Notes under the pieces: model-generated
The model's database searches: none
What the model saw: the letters and a program-made list of their open reading frames with translations, nothing else
What the model was told of the DNA's origin: nothing
Position numbers and translations under genes: made by a program
Shown here: piece after piece, positions 1 to 8,175 of the stretch
Layout: every line of letters begins with the position of its first letter
How positions within the stretch are numbered: position 1 is the stretch's first letter
Assembly (NCBI RefSeq): GCF_900103875.1
Contig: NZ_LT629705.1
Coordinates: forward strand, 3,605,001 to 3,669,000
DNA from: Pseudomonas arsenicoxydans
GTDB taxonomy: Bacteria > Pseudomonadota > Gammaproteobacteria > Pseudomonadales > Pseudomonadaceae
Length of the DNA stretch: 64,000 nucleotides
Direction of reading: 5' to 3'

Positions 1-798
1 CGACTGCTCTGGCTGCGCGAAGCCATGGACGGTGATTATCCGTTCGAGCTGCTGGATTCGGCACAATTGCGCACCCGCTTGCCCGGCCTGGGGCCGACTG
101 TCGTGGGGGGCTGTTATTCGCCCATGGACGGTCACGTCAATCCGTTGAAATTGTTGCGCTCCCTCTATGCCGCCTGCCGGATGCGTGGGGTCAAGATCAT
201 CAATGGTCACCGGGTCAGCGCCATTGGTCAGCGAGATTCGGGCTTCGAGTTGCACACCGACCAACAGCGCTGGTTCGCCGGGCAGGTCGTACTGGCCGCT
301 GGCCTGGGCAATCGCAAGCTGGGCACGCAGTTGGGGATGGACGTGCCGGTGAGTCCCAATCGTGGGCAGATCCTGGTTACCGAGCGACTCAAACCGTTTC
401 TGCATTACCCCACCACCTACGTTCGGCAGACCGATGAAGGCACGGTGCAGTTGGGTGACTCCCATGAGTCCACGGGTTTCGACGATGGCACCAGCAGCGA
501 GGTAATGAGCACCATCGCCCGGCGCGCCGTGCAGTGTTTTCCTCAGTTGGGCAACGTGCGCCTGGTACGGGCCTGGGGCGCGTTGCGGGTGATGAGTACC
601 GACGGTTTTCCGATCTATGAAGCCTCGCAGGCTTGCCCGGGGGCGTTTGTGGTCAGTTGCCACAGCGGCGTGACCCTGGCGGCGATCCACGCCTTGCGCC
701 TGGCACCGTGGATTGGCGGTGAGTTCGACGAGCCGGCTGTGGCGCCTTTCAGTCTGCAGCGTTTCAGTCTCAAACGTGAGGTGCGCCATGCCGGCTGA
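1..798 (+). CDS. FAD-dependent amine/D-amino-acid dehydrogenase, large subunit (DadA/HcnC-like), 5' end missing
   Basis: The reading frame is open from the first base, so the N-terminal FAD-binding GxGxxG region lies outside the window; 265 codons and a TGA are visible. The remaining part is typical of the DAO family: a substrate-domain stretch with SPNRGQILVTERL, and near the C-terminus DGFPIYEAS and CHSGVTLAAIHA, the second FAD-contact region. The family oxidises amines or D-amino acids to imines. It is followed by a small 2Fe-2S subunit and a pyridine-nucleotide-type flavoprotein whose genes overlap this one, so it is probably the catalytic subunit of a heterotrimer like HcnABC, opine oxidase or heteromeric D-hydroxyproline dehydrogenase. 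The substrate cannot be read from the sequence. Confidence 0.85.
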   Translation, partial: RLLWLREAMDGDYPFELLDSAQLRTRLPGLGPTVVGGCYSPMDGHVNPLKLLRSLYAACRMRGVKIINGHRVSAIGQRDSGFELHTDQQRWFAGQVVLAAGLGNRKLGTQLGMDVPVSPNRGQILVTERLKPFLHYPTTYVRQTDEGTVQLGDSHESTGFDDGTSSEVMSTIARRAVQCFPQLGNVRLVRAWGALRVMSTDGFPIYEASQACPGAFVVSCHSGVTLAAIHALRLAPWIGGEFDEPAVAPFSLQRFSLKREVRHAG

Positions 799-1126
799 CA
801 GCTTGTTCCGGGCTTTGGTGCCTGCGCAAAAAAACCTGCAGATCGAATTCGAAGGCGCGTCATTGTCGGTGCCAGCCGGTGTTTCACTGGCCAGCGCATT
901 GCTGCTCAGCGGCGTCACTCATACCCGCGAAAGTGCCGTCAGCGGCAGGTCCGGCGCGCCCTATTGCATGATGGGAGTGTGCTTCGAATGCCTGGTCGAG
1001 GTGGACGGGCAAGCCAACTGTCAGGCGTGCCTGCTGCCGGTTCGAGCTGGCATGCGTGTTCGCAGGCAGCGCGGCGCTCGTGAGTTTCTGGCCAGTGACC
1101 ACGGCGAGGAGGGCGCTGATGAATAA
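788..1126 (+). CDS. Small [2Fe-2S] subunit of amine dehydrogenase (HcnA-like)
   Basis: This 112-residue protein resembles the Fer2_4 domain at the N-terminus of sarcosine oxidase alpha and the HcnA subunit of cyanide synthase (about 100 residues). Four cysteines fit a 2Fe-2S site: C60, C65, C68 and C78 (or C81), in the pattern C-x4-C-x2-C-x9-C. The ATG at 788 overlaps the end of the upstream gene by 11 bases, which supports translational coupling and this start; longer in-frame starts would lie inside that gene. It is expected to pass electrons between the two flavin subunits encoded on either side. Confidence 0.85.
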   Translation: MPADSLFRALVPAQKNLQIEFEGASLSVPAGVSLASALLLSGVTHTRESAVSGRSGAPYCMMGVCFECLVEVDGQANCQACLLPVRAGMRVRRQRGAREFLASDHGEEGADE

Positions 1127-2519
1127 TCAAACGGTCGACCTGATTGTGGTTGGCGCAGGCCCTGCGGGAATGAGCGCGGCGCTGGAGGCCACCCGATACG
1201 GGCTTTCGGTTGTGGTGCTGGATGAGCAGGGCAGCCCCGGTGGGCAAATCTATCGCAATATCCTGCAGGCCGATGCGCGCAGCCGCAGCGTACTGGGCGA
1301 TGACTACACGGCGGGCACGGAGCTTGTCGCTCAGTTTCTCCAGTGCGGGGCCCGGTATCTGGCCAATGCGGCGATCTGGCAAGTGACGCCGCAGCGTCAG
1401 GTGCATTACCTGATCGATGGCCGCGCTGAAGTGCTGCAAGGGCGTCATCTGTTGATCGCCACCGGTGCGTTCGAACGACCGATGCCCATCCCTGGCTGGA
1501 CCTTGCCCGGTGTCATGACCGCCGGTGCCGGGCAGATCCTGCTCAAAAGCGCCGCGCTGGTGCCGGTCGGGCCGGTGGTATTGGCCGGCTGCGGACCCTT
1601 GTTGTACCTGCTGGCGGTGCAATACCTGCGGGCCGGCATCGCGATCGAAGCGCTGGTGGACACTAGCGGTCAGGGCGATCTGCTGCGCGCCTGGCGCAAA
1701 GTCCCAGGCGCCTTGCGCGGGTGGCGTGACGTGCTCAAGGGCCTGCAACTGCTTATCGAATTGAAGCGTGCCGGGGTCAGACATATTCGCGATGCCCGTG
1801 ATTTGCGTATCGAAGGTCAGGCACACGCCAGTGCCCTGAGTTTCGACAGTGGCGGTCGGCGCTGGACGATTCCCGCCTCGCTGATTTTGCTGCACCAAGG
1901 TGTGGTGCCCAACACCCAGATCAGTTGGTCGCTACGCCTCGAACATGACTGGAGCGAACAGCAACTGTGCTGGGTCACGCGTCGCGACAGCCAGGGTGAA
2001 ACCAGTCTGCCGGGCATTTATATCGCCGGTGACGGTGGCGCTATCGGCGGTGCGCAAGTGGCGCTGCTCGAAGGCCGCCTGGTCGGGCTGGCGATTGCAG
2101 CAAAGTCAGGAAAAGTCGATGGGCAATCATTGCAACCATTCGCCGCCCCTTATCAAAAGGCCCTGCGCCGCCAGCGTGCTGCACGGCCACTGATTGATGC
2201 GTTGTACCGCCCGCAACAGCAAAACCGCATTCCCGCCGACGAGGTGATTGTCTGCCGGTGTGAAGACGTCAGCGCCGGCTCGATTCGCCAGCACGTCGAG
2301 CTTGGCTGTTTGGGACCCAATCAAACCAAGGCGTTCGGTCGCTGCGGCATGGGGCCGTGTCAGGGCCGTCTGTGCGGTTTGAGCGTCACCGAAATCATTG
2401 CCGAGCAGCGCAAGGTCCCCCCCGCAGAGGTCGGGTATTACCGGATTCGCTCGCCACTCAAACCGATCACGCTTGCCCAATTGTCCACCGAAACACCTCT
2501 TATCCAGGAGCATCCATGA
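1119..2519 (+). CDS. NAD(P)/FAD-dependent oxidoreductase subunit with BFD-type [2Fe-2S] domain (HcnB-like)
   Basis: 466 residues. The N-terminus carries the Rossmann FAD motif VGAGPAG (residues 11-17). A second dinucleotide fold follows around GPVVLAGCGPLLYLLA, and YIAGDGGAIGGAQVA is the usual C-terminal FAD contact. The last 100 residues form a BFD-like [2Fe-2S] domain with cysteines in VCRCED, GRCGMGPCQG and RLCG. This architecture is that of HcnB, opine oxidase subunit A and D-hydroxyproline dehydrogenase alpha. The ATG at 1119 overlaps the end of the preceding gene. The next gene begins in an ATGA overlap with its stop, so the four genes are one transcription unit. Confidence 0.87.
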   Translation: MNNQTVDLIVVGAGPAGMSAALEATRYGLSVVVLDEQGSPGGQIYRNILQADARSRSVLGDDYTAGTELVAQFLQCGARYLANAAIWQVTPQRQVHYLIDGRAEVLQGRHLLIATGAFERPMPIPGWTLPGVMTAGAGQILLKSAALVPVGPVVLAGCGPLLYLLAVQYLRAGIAIEALVDTSGQGDLLRAWRKVPGALRGWRDVLKGLQLLIELKRAGVRHIRDARDLRIEGQAHASALSFDSGGRRWTIPASLILLHQGVVPNTQISWSLRLEHDWSEQQLCWVTRRDSQGETSLPGIYIAGDGGAIGGAQVALLEGRLVGLAIAAKSGKVDGQSLQPFAAPYQKALRRQRAARPLIDALYRPQQQNRIPADEVIVCRCEDVSAGSIRQHVELGCLGPNQTKAFGRCGMGPCQGRLCGLSVTEIIAEQRKVPPAEVGYYRIRSPLKPITLAQLSTETPLIQEHP

Positions 2520-2869
2520 GCCCTATCCAACGCATCGAAAGCAATCCACGCCTGAGCCGCAGCGTCGTGCATAACGGCGTGGCCTGGCTCAGCGGCATCG
2601 TCGCCGCCGATTGCAGCCAGGACATCCGTGGCCAGACGCGCCAGGTGCTGCAACGGGTCGACGAACTGTTGGAAGCCTCTGGCAGTGACAAGAGCCGTCT
2701 GCTCAGCGTGCAGATCTGGATGAAAGACATGGGCGCCGATTTCGCCGGCATGAATGAAACCTGGAGCGCCTGGGTCGACGCCGGGCAAACCCCAGCACGC
2801 GCCACCGCTCAAGTGATGTTCGATGACCCACAGATCCTGCTGGAGTTGATCGTCACCGCCGCCGTCTGA
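2516..2869 (+). CDS. RidA family (YjgF/YER057c/UK114) enamine/imine deaminase
   Basis: 117 residues. The N-terminal SRSVVHNGVAWLSGIVA and C-terminal ARATAQVMFDDPQILLELIVTA match the RidA fold, with the arginine of the PARATA motif that binds the substrate carboxylate. RidA proteins hydrolyse reactive enamines and imines made by PLP or flavin enzymes. The ATG overlaps the stop of the upstream flavoprotein (ATGA). Its place behind an amine dehydrogenase suggests that it clears the imine product. It belongs to the RidA superfamily but need not be the housekeeping RidA; it looks like a pathway-specific paralogue. Confidence 0.88.
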   Translation: MSPIQRIESNPRLSRSVVHNGVAWLSGIVAADCSQDIRGQTRQVLQRVDELLEASGSDKSRLLSVQIWMKDMGADFAGMNETWSAWVDAGQTPARATAQVMFDDPQILLELIVTAAV

Positions 2870-3029
2870 CCGATCCCGTTGTCACCGCTGCGCTCGCTCG
2901 AGTCTTGCGCAGCGAGGAGCAGACGGCCAACAGAGCCGCCACTCCCGTGAGTTCACATTGCTGCTGCCATAACGGATGACTTCGATTGCGGAGCGCCCGA
3001 CATAAACAACATCGCATCTGGAGCTATGA

Positions 3030-3812
3030 ATGAACGTAAAAAGCATGGTCTTGAAAGTAGGACTCGTCTCACTGCTGGCCTTGGGTGTCGGCGTGCAGGC
3101 GGCGGAGCAACCTCTGCGCCTGGGCATCGAAGCGGCCTACCCGCCGTTCGCTTCGAAAACCCCCGACAACCAAATTGTGGGTTTCGATTACGACATTGGT
3201 CAGGCCCTGTGCGCCGAGATGAAAGTCCAGTGCGTGTGGCAGGAACAAGAGTTCGACGGGTTGATACCTGCACTCAAGGTGAAGAAAGTCGATGCGGTGA
3301 TTTCATCGATGTCCATGACCCCGGAGCGGATGAAATCGGTCGATTTCAGCAATCGCTATTACCGTATTCCGGCGCGTCTGGTGTTCAAGAAGGGCAGCGG
3401 CATCAGCGACATTCCGGCACAGCTCAAGGGCAAGCGGATCGGCGTGCAGCGCGCGACCAATTTCGATCGCTACGTCACCGAGAAATTCGCCCCGGCCGGT
3501 GCCGAAGTGGTGCGCTACGGCTCGCAGAATGAAATTTTCCTCGACCTGCTGGGTGGGCGCCTGGATGCCACCATGGCCAGTTCGGTGGTGATCGATGAAA
3601 GCCTGTTGAAGCGCCCGGAAGGGCAGGACTACGAGTTCGTCGGCCCGAATTTTACCGACGAGCAATTCTTCGGCACCGGCATCGGTATTGCGGTGCGCAA
3701 GAGCGATCCACTGGCCGGTCGTTTCAATCAGGCCCTGGCGACGATTCGTGCCAACGGCACCTACGACAAGATTCGCCAGAAGTATTTCGACTTCGATATC
3801 TACGGCGAGTAA
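3030..3812 (+). CDS. Periplasmic amino-acid ABC transporter substrate-binding protein (SBP family 3)
   Basis: 260 residues with a signal peptide (MNVKSMVLKVGLVSLLALGV, cut after VQAA). The mature start LRLGIEAAYPPFASKTPDNQ, the FDYDIGQALCAEM motif and the segment SMSMTPERMKSVDFSNRYY are hallmarks of HisJ/ArtJ/LAO-type binding proteins for basic or polar amino acids. GGAG at 3020-3023 sets the ATG at 3030 rather than the overlapping ATG at 3026. No permease or ATPase gene follows, so it probably works with a transporter encoded elsewhere. Its position after the amine dehydrogenase genes suggests that it delivers their substrate. A terminator lies just downstream. Confidence 0.9.
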   Translation: MNVKSMVLKVGLVSLLALGVGVQAAEQPLRLGIEAAYPPFASKTPDNQIVGFDYDIGQALCAEMKVQCVWQEQEFDGLIPALKVKKVDAVISSMSMTPERMKSVDFSNRYYRIPARLVFKKGSGISDIPAQLKGKRIGVQRATNFDRYVTEKFAPAGAEVVRYGSQNEIFLDLLGGRLDATMASSVVIDESLLKRPEGQDYEFVGPNFTDEQFFGTGIGIAVRKSDPLAGRFNQALATIRANGTYDKIRQKYFDFDIYGE

Positions 3813-3829
3813 CGACCGGGCTTTCTTTC

Positions 3830-3862
3830 GGCGCGCATGCTTGAGCATGCCGCCTTTTTTTC
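3830..3862 (+). terminator. Rho-independent terminator after the binding-protein gene
   Basis: A stem GGCG-(C)-GCATGC / GCATGC-CGCC with a TTGA loop and one bulged C is followed by eight T. It lies 17 bases after the stop of the binding-protein gene and separates it from the HbpS-like gene. Confidence 0.8.
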
Positions 3863-3879
3863 AATTGATTGGGGTCGAG

Positions 3880-4317
3880 ATGCAAACCAAGGCGTTACTG
3901 AGCGAGCAACACGTTTCGCAAATGCTGTCGACGGCCAAAGACCTGGCCCATCGTCGCAAGTGGCCCGTGGCGATTTGCGTCGTCGATGACGGCGGTCATC
4001 CGCTGGGTCTGCTGCGTCTGGATAATACGGCGCCAATTGCGGGTTACATCGCCACGGAAAAAGCACGTACCGCGGCGCTGGGGCGTCGCGACAGCAAGGT
4101 TTACGAAGACATGATCAATGGCGGGCGCCAGGCCTTTATCAGTGCGCCAAACCTTAAAGGCATGCTCGAGGGAGGCGTCGCCATCTGGTACGAAGGGCAC
4201 TGCATAGGTGCAATTGGTGTGTCCGGCGTAAAGGCTGAAGAGGATGCAGAACTGGCCCGTTTAGTGGTTGATGCACTGTTGCAAACGGCCGTCGACCACC
4301 CGGTAGCGGGGGAGTGA
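3880..4317 (+). CDS. GlcG/HbpS family protein (DUF336)
   Basis: 145 residues. The pattern KWPVAICVVDDGGHPLGLLR, followed by AAYIATEKARTA-like and GGVAIWYEGHCIGAIGVSG segments, is typical of the GlcG/HbpS family. Members bind haem or act as accessory proteins of catabolic operons; the exact function is often unknown. The ATG at 3880 is preferred because earlier in-frame starts lie in or before the terminator. It follows the amine-oxidation genes but is separated from them by the terminator, so it needs its own promoter or read-through. Confidence 0.82.
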   Translation: MQTKALLSEQHVSQMLSTAKDLAHRRKWPVAICVVDDGGHPLGLLRLDNTAPIAGYIATEKARTAALGRRDSKVYEDMINGGRQAFISAPNLKGMLEGGVAIWYEGHCIGAIGVSGVKAEEDAELARLVVDALLQTAVDHPVAGE

Positions 4318-4460
4318 GCATTAGAGGGACTCTTAGCGGCTGGGTCGAACTGTTCGGATGTTCCTTTTTCACCGACTAGACTAACGTTTCCGATTCACTG
4401 CACACCCAAAATAGGGCACGCCTTCCAGCGTGAGCCCAATTGCCTCTCAGGAGGCTACCG

Positions 4461-4940
4461 ATGAAAAAACCATGGATCTGCGCTTTTCTGCTGATGGCCC
4501 AGTCTGCCCATGCACTGGCTCAGGACGACGCGTCTCAAAAGAACCAGGGATTTTGGCAGCTGCAAACGAGCGTCTACACCCGGCACTACTCGCCGGACCC
4601 TGACCACAATAACAATCAGGAATTGATCGGGCTGGAGCGCAACGAACCCTCCGGCTGGTTGTTTGGCGGGGCGACCTTTCGCAACTCGTTCAGCCAGCGC
4701 TCTTATTACGCCTACGTCGGTAAGCGCTACGAAAGCGCGGACTACCCGGTCTATGTAAAAGTGACCGGCGGCGCCGTTGAGGGCTATCACGGCAAATACA
4801 AAGACAAAATCCCGCTCAATCACTTCGGCGTTGCGCCCGTGATCATTCCGTCATTGGGGGTTCATTACGGGCCGGTAACCACCGAGCTGGTGTTGCTCGG
4901 TTTCAATGCGGCCATGATCACCGCAGGCCTGCGATTCTAA
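4461..4940 (+). CDS. Small outer-membrane beta-barrel protein, possibly a PagP-like lipid A acyltransferase
   Basis: 159 residues with a clear signal peptide (MKKPWICAFLLMAQSAHALA) and a C-terminal aromatic residue (AGLRF), as in outer-membrane barrels. Alternating hydrophobic segments such as FWQLQTSVYTRHYSP and GWLFGGATFRNSFSQRSYYAYVGKR suggest an 8-strand barrel. Similar Pseudomonas proteins are often called 'sn-glycerol-3-phosphate transporter' by automatic annotation, but size and pattern fit PagP-like enzymes better; this is inference. A strong RBS (CAGGAGG) precedes the ATG. Confidence 0.7.
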   Translation: MKKPWICAFLLMAQSAHALAQDDASQKNQGFWQLQTSVYTRHYSPDPDHNNNQELIGLERNEPSGWLFGGATFRNSFSQRSYYAYVGKRYESADYPVYVKVTGGAVEGYHGKYKDKIPLNHFGVAPVIIPSLGVHYGPVTTELVLLGFNAAMITAGLRF

Positions 4941-5002
4941 AAAAACTCCGCCGGCGCGCTTGCAGTACGGCCAGATCGGCCAAGCGTGTCGCAGTTTGCC
5001 GA

Positions 5003-5719
5003 CTATCCACAGTTACCCTTGTAGTCACCGCCGCTGATCTTGCTCGTTGGCATAATAAGCTCCGGCCCTTGATTGCGAACGTTGCCCACCGCGCGATCTA
5101 CCTGAAACCATTCAAACGCCTCAGCCGGCTCACCCTGCAACAGCACCATCTGTTCGGCCCGCTCCTTGGGCGTGGCCGGGTCCAGCCATTCCCGCGCCAG
5201 CTCTGGTGCAAGCACCACCGGCCGCCGATCATGAATGTCCACCATGCCGCCGGCACTGTCGGCGGTGATGATCACAAAGCCGTCATGCTCGCTGGGCTCA
5301 TGCTCGCCGATGGGGTAATGGCCTATCGCTGCACAGAGAATGGGCGTGCGGTCGTGGTGACGGATCAGGTAGGGCTGTTTTTTCGGGCCGCCTTCGTAAA
5401 CCCACTCAAACCAGTTGTCGATCGCAAGAATCGCCCGGTGCGGCCAGATGTCTTTGAAGAAGGGGCCATGGGCGACCTTTTCCACCCGGGCATTGATCGG
5501 CGCGGCACGGTCTCTGGCCCAGTGTGGGCGCCAGCCCCAACGCACCCTGTCAGCACGCAGGTATTCACCATCGCGGTGAAAGAGCGCGAGCTGCATGGTC
5601 GGCGCCGCGTTGTAGCACTCCAAAGGCTGGTCGCCGGCATAGTTGAGCAGGGCGTTGGGGATGCTGAGGGCCGCGACAAAGTCGTGAATGCCACGGTACT
5701 GGGAAAGGCGTCCGCACAT
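5003..5719 (-). CDS. yedK: SOS response-associated peptidase family protein (SRAP/HMCES-type abasic-site sensor)
   Basis: 238 residues beginning MCGRLSQY; cysteine 2 becomes the new N-terminus and forms the thiazolidine crosslink with abasic sites in single-stranded DNA. Other family residues are visible: the asparagine in YNAAPT, NARVEK, the glutamate in NWFEWV, and the histidine in MVDIHDRRPVVL. The length is normal for the family. GGAGGG lies just upstream of the ATG. It protects replication forks at abasic sites. No LexA box was identified with confidence upstream. Confidence 0.93.
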   Translation of the reverse strand: MCGRLSQYRGIHDFVAALSIPNALLNYAGDQPLECYNAAPTMQLALFHRDGEYLRADRVRWGWRPHWARDRAAPINARVEKVAHGPFFKDIWPHRAILAIDNWFEWVYEGGPKKQPYLIRHHDRTPILCAAIGHYPIGEHEPSEHDGFVIITADSAGGMVDIHDRRPVVLAPELAREWLDPATPKERAEQMVLLQGEPAEAFEWFQVDRAVGNVRNQGPELIMPTSKISGGDYKGNCG

Positions 5720-5977
5720 GATTGCACCCTCCTGCTGTGTATTCAGGATAGACCCGTGGCCGCCGGTTTCATTATTTGTTGGATCAGATCAGGGAAGTGG
5801 TTGAGGGCGTTTGAATAAGGACTCCCCTGGTCAACGAATACGCCACCCGGGGCGCGGGCGGCGGGTGTTTCATGCCGCGCGAAACGCAGATAAGCAATTA
5901 AGTAGCCGTTCGTCGGAACCCGCGCACGATCAAACAGTTAGCAAGTCGATGTAGTAGCCCAAAAAAAACAGGTTCCT

Positions 5978-6196
5978 ATGCGATCTCTAATTTCCGAAAT
6001 GCCGAACGGGCGCAAGCTCGTTGATGAGCTTGATGTTGCGACCGAGCTGATGATGTCTATCCCGGTCGAACTCATCGGTGGCGCTCGGTGGCAGGAAGCC
6101 TCCAACCGACAGCAACAAGCGTTCAAAAAATGGCAAGAGTATCTGCAGCTCATGGCGGACGGGCGACGACCGACCATCGCGCTCAAAGTCGCGTGA
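5978..6196 (+). CDS. Small hypothetical protein
   Basis: 72 residues (MRSLISEMPNGRKLVDELDV...), helical in pattern, with no recognised domain. Composition and codon choice look plausible for a real gene, but the RBS is weak (AGG about 10 bases upstream) and the opposite strand is also open here. It might instead be non-coding. Confidence 0.4.
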   Translation: MRSLISEMPNGRKLVDELDVATELMMSIPVELIGGARWQEASNRQQQAFKKWQEYLQLMADGRRPTIALKVA

Positions 6197-6292
6197 GATT
6201 CTGCCCCCGTAGATGAGCAGGCTCACTGCTGACAGTGGTCCTTTAGAGACGGATTTTACAGTTTTCGATTACCGCGTCTCAACGATGCGGCA

Positions 6293-6577
6293 TCAACTCG
6301 CCATGCGCCGCACGCCTTCCTTGCGACGGTTGGACTTTTGCTCGAGTTGGATGGCGAATTCCATGGCCTCCCGGTAACTGGAGCGCAGGGCCCACGTCTT
6401 GCCCGTGTATCGCTCGACGACATGGAAAATGCCGAGCTTTTTGGTCACCACCTGAAAGCGAACACCACGGCGCGACTTCAGTCGGTTACAGCGCCGGAAG
6501 AATTCGAGGCGGGTTGTGCTGGACGGGCCGAGCAGGGCGCAGAGTTCGTCGATGCGCTGCAGAAAGGATGGATGCAT
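6293..6577 (-). CDS. Small basic hypothetical protein
   Basis: 94 residues starting MHPSFLQRIDELC. The start is set by AGAGG eight bases upstream; a longer open frame reaching 6682 has no better site. It contains KSRRGVRFQVVTKKLGIFHVVE and WALRSSYREAMEFAIQLE, a short beta-rich part and a helix, rich in Arg and Lys. No domain was recognised. It lies downstream of the phosphoesterase gene on the same strand, with 158 bases between. Confidence 0.6.
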   Translation of the reverse strand: MHPSFLQRIDELCALLGPSSTTRLEFFRRCNRLKSRRGVRFQVVTKKLGIFHVVERYTGKTWALRSSYREAMEFAIQLEQKSNRRKEGVRRMAS

Positions 6578-6735
6578 GTCTGATCCTCTAAGTGGGGGAG
6601 CATGTATTCGTGTCGTTAGTTGTTTGCCTTTGGATGCAGAGGTGAGTTCTGACGGATAAAGGTAGACGTAAAAAAACCACATCGAAACCTGACGGTTATT
6701 TTTTACGCATCACTCAGCGTTCTTGATGAGCCAGC

Positions 6736-7440
6736 TCAGACGGTTTCGAGCGTCGCCAGATTCAAAAGGGTGAAGTACCCAAGCCCCGGCTTCCAGCCTG
6801 CGGTGTCGATATGAATCACATTGCCCAATCTGACGGGTTGCTGCAGCGGTGTGTGCCCAACGATCAACGCACGCAGGCCTTCAACGCCATGACGCTCCAG
6901 CTGATCGATACGGCTTCGCGACCACATGATGCGGTTCTGCACCTGCCTCAGGCGCTGTCCGGATTCGGGGAATTGCAGTTCCTTGCGCATCTGTTCCCAT
7001 GAAGGGAACGGGCAGTCGGCGTGCACGATGCCGATCAGGCCTTGCGCTGTTTCGACTTCGATTGCGATGGGTAGCCCGGCAAATTTCGCGGCGAACTGTT
7101 CGCGCTCCGCCTGCGACAGCTTCGTAAACCATAAGCCGCCGTTGAATATCCAGCTGTCGACGTCGCACGTATCGAAATGAACCACGTAGTCGTCGTGGTT
7201 TCCACACACGGGGTGGAACCATGGCTTGTCCAGCCAATCCAGTGCATCCGGGCACTCGGGGCCGCGGTCGATCAGATCGCCCACACTGAACAAACGATCA
7301 ACCTTCGGGTTGAACCGGGCGGCCTCCAGGGCTGCCTGCAACCGGGTGAAATGGCCATGAATGTCGCCGACGGCGATGTCTCGGCCGACCGGGTTGGCGG
7401 CGAAGCGCTTTACGCCTGGCACCTCTGGCAATTCGTGCAT
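6736..7440 (-). CDS. Metallophosphoesterase of the PrpA/ApaH type (serine/threonine phosphatase-like)
   Basis: 234 residues. All metal-binding motifs of the calcineurin-like family are present in order: GDIHGH (25-30), GDLIDRGP and GNHDD, then a late VGHTPL, followed by HIDTAGW. This is the PrpA/PrpB/lambda phosphatase arrangement; substrates may be phosphoproteins or dinucleotide polyphosphates. The ATG at 7440 has GAGGT upstream and is preferred to a start at 7521, which would add a basic, poorly conserved-looking leader. Confidence 0.9.
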   Translation of the reverse strand: MHELPEVPGVKRFAANPVGRDIAVGDIHGHFTRLQAALEAARFNPKVDRLFSVGDLIDRGPECPDALDWLDKPWFHPVCGNHDDYVVHFDTCDVDSWIFNGGLWFTKLSQAEREQFAAKFAGLPIAIEVETAQGLIGIVHADCPFPSWEQMRKELQFPESGQRLRQVQNRIMWSRSRIDQLERHGVEGLRALIVGHTPLQQPVRLGNVIHIDTAGWKPGLGYFTLLNLATLETV

Positions 7441-7583
7441 GGAATACCTCGTGCGCCGCTCACCGGCGCGATGGTAGTCCATTGAGTTTAGGCCGCGTCG
7501 GCGCGAATCGCGGTAGAGCACATCGGTAATTCGTGGGAGCGGTCACCGGACGGTGGAGGCCACTCCTCGACGAACAGACGCTA

Positions 7584-7790
7584 TCAGAGCGAAAAGCTGC
7601 TGGATTGTCCGAGATTGTTGTCTTGCACTGCCGCAATAAGGTGCAGTGGAACGTGCGGGTGTTCATTGATGGACGGGATTTCAACGCTGCCCACGATGTG
7701 AAGTGGTCGCTCACTCAGTCGGGTCGACTCTTGTGCCTTTGCCATAGCCATTCTCGCGTGGTTCGCTGCGATTTCATTGAGAGTTGACAC
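7584..7790 (-). CDS. Possible small protein with GTG start
   Basis: A 68-residue frame (VSTLNEIAANHARMAMAKAQ...) begins at a GTG with GGAG eight bases upstream. No domain was recognised. An open frame on the other strand (7533-7787) covers the same bases, and neither can be proven. It is the best coding candidate in the gap between the phosphoesterase and the patatin gene. Confidence 0.3.
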   Translation of the reverse strand: MSTLNEIAANHARMAMAKAQESTRLSERPLHIVGSVEIPSINEHPHVPLHLIAAVQDNNLGQSSSFSL

Positions 7791-8175
7791 GTTACATCTC
7801 CGGTGACTGACCAAGCGTATCGCTGGCGTCCTTAAGCGTTTATAGGGTGTTGCCGCCGCGTCAGAAATACGTCGTTGCGGGGCTGGCAAGACCGGCCATT
7901 GCAATCCTTGAGCCAGACAGGAGGGTACGCAAGGCGTCAGATTTTTGTTGCCGACGAGTGGTATCGCCAACAACCGCTGCCCTGAACTTGACCGCGTGCC
8001 TTGAGCCAACTAGACCTTATAACCAAGTCTCGCACAGGCAGTGGGCGGCCGTTCCCAGTCGCTTCATGCAGGGAAAGTGGACAGGTCTGCTGTCCTGCAT
8101 TCTGAAATCACTTCAACATTGCTGGCATGGCTTACGAGTGAATCTTGGTCCCGTCATTGGTTCTGGAGATCAGTC
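7791..8175. other. Gap upstream of the patatin gene
   Basis: No convincing gene, tRNA or repeat was recognised in these 385 bases. They presumably contain the promoter of the patatin-peptidase-MBL cassette, but no clear -35/-10 pair was picked out. Confidence 0.5.

Noticed and set aside
1..2519. Calling the first three genes hcnABC (hydrogen cyanide synthase)
   Set aside because: Gene order is C-A-B rather than A-B-C and the unit continues with RidA and a transport protein; the domains are shared by several amine dehydrogenases.
7532..7560. REP element at GTGGGAGCGGTCACCGG
   Set aside because: Only the first ten bases match; the palindromic half is absent.
7460..7787. Open frames on both strands in the gap after the phosphoesterase
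   Set aside because: No good start sites or family features; only the 68-codon GTG frame with GGAG was kept, at low confidence.
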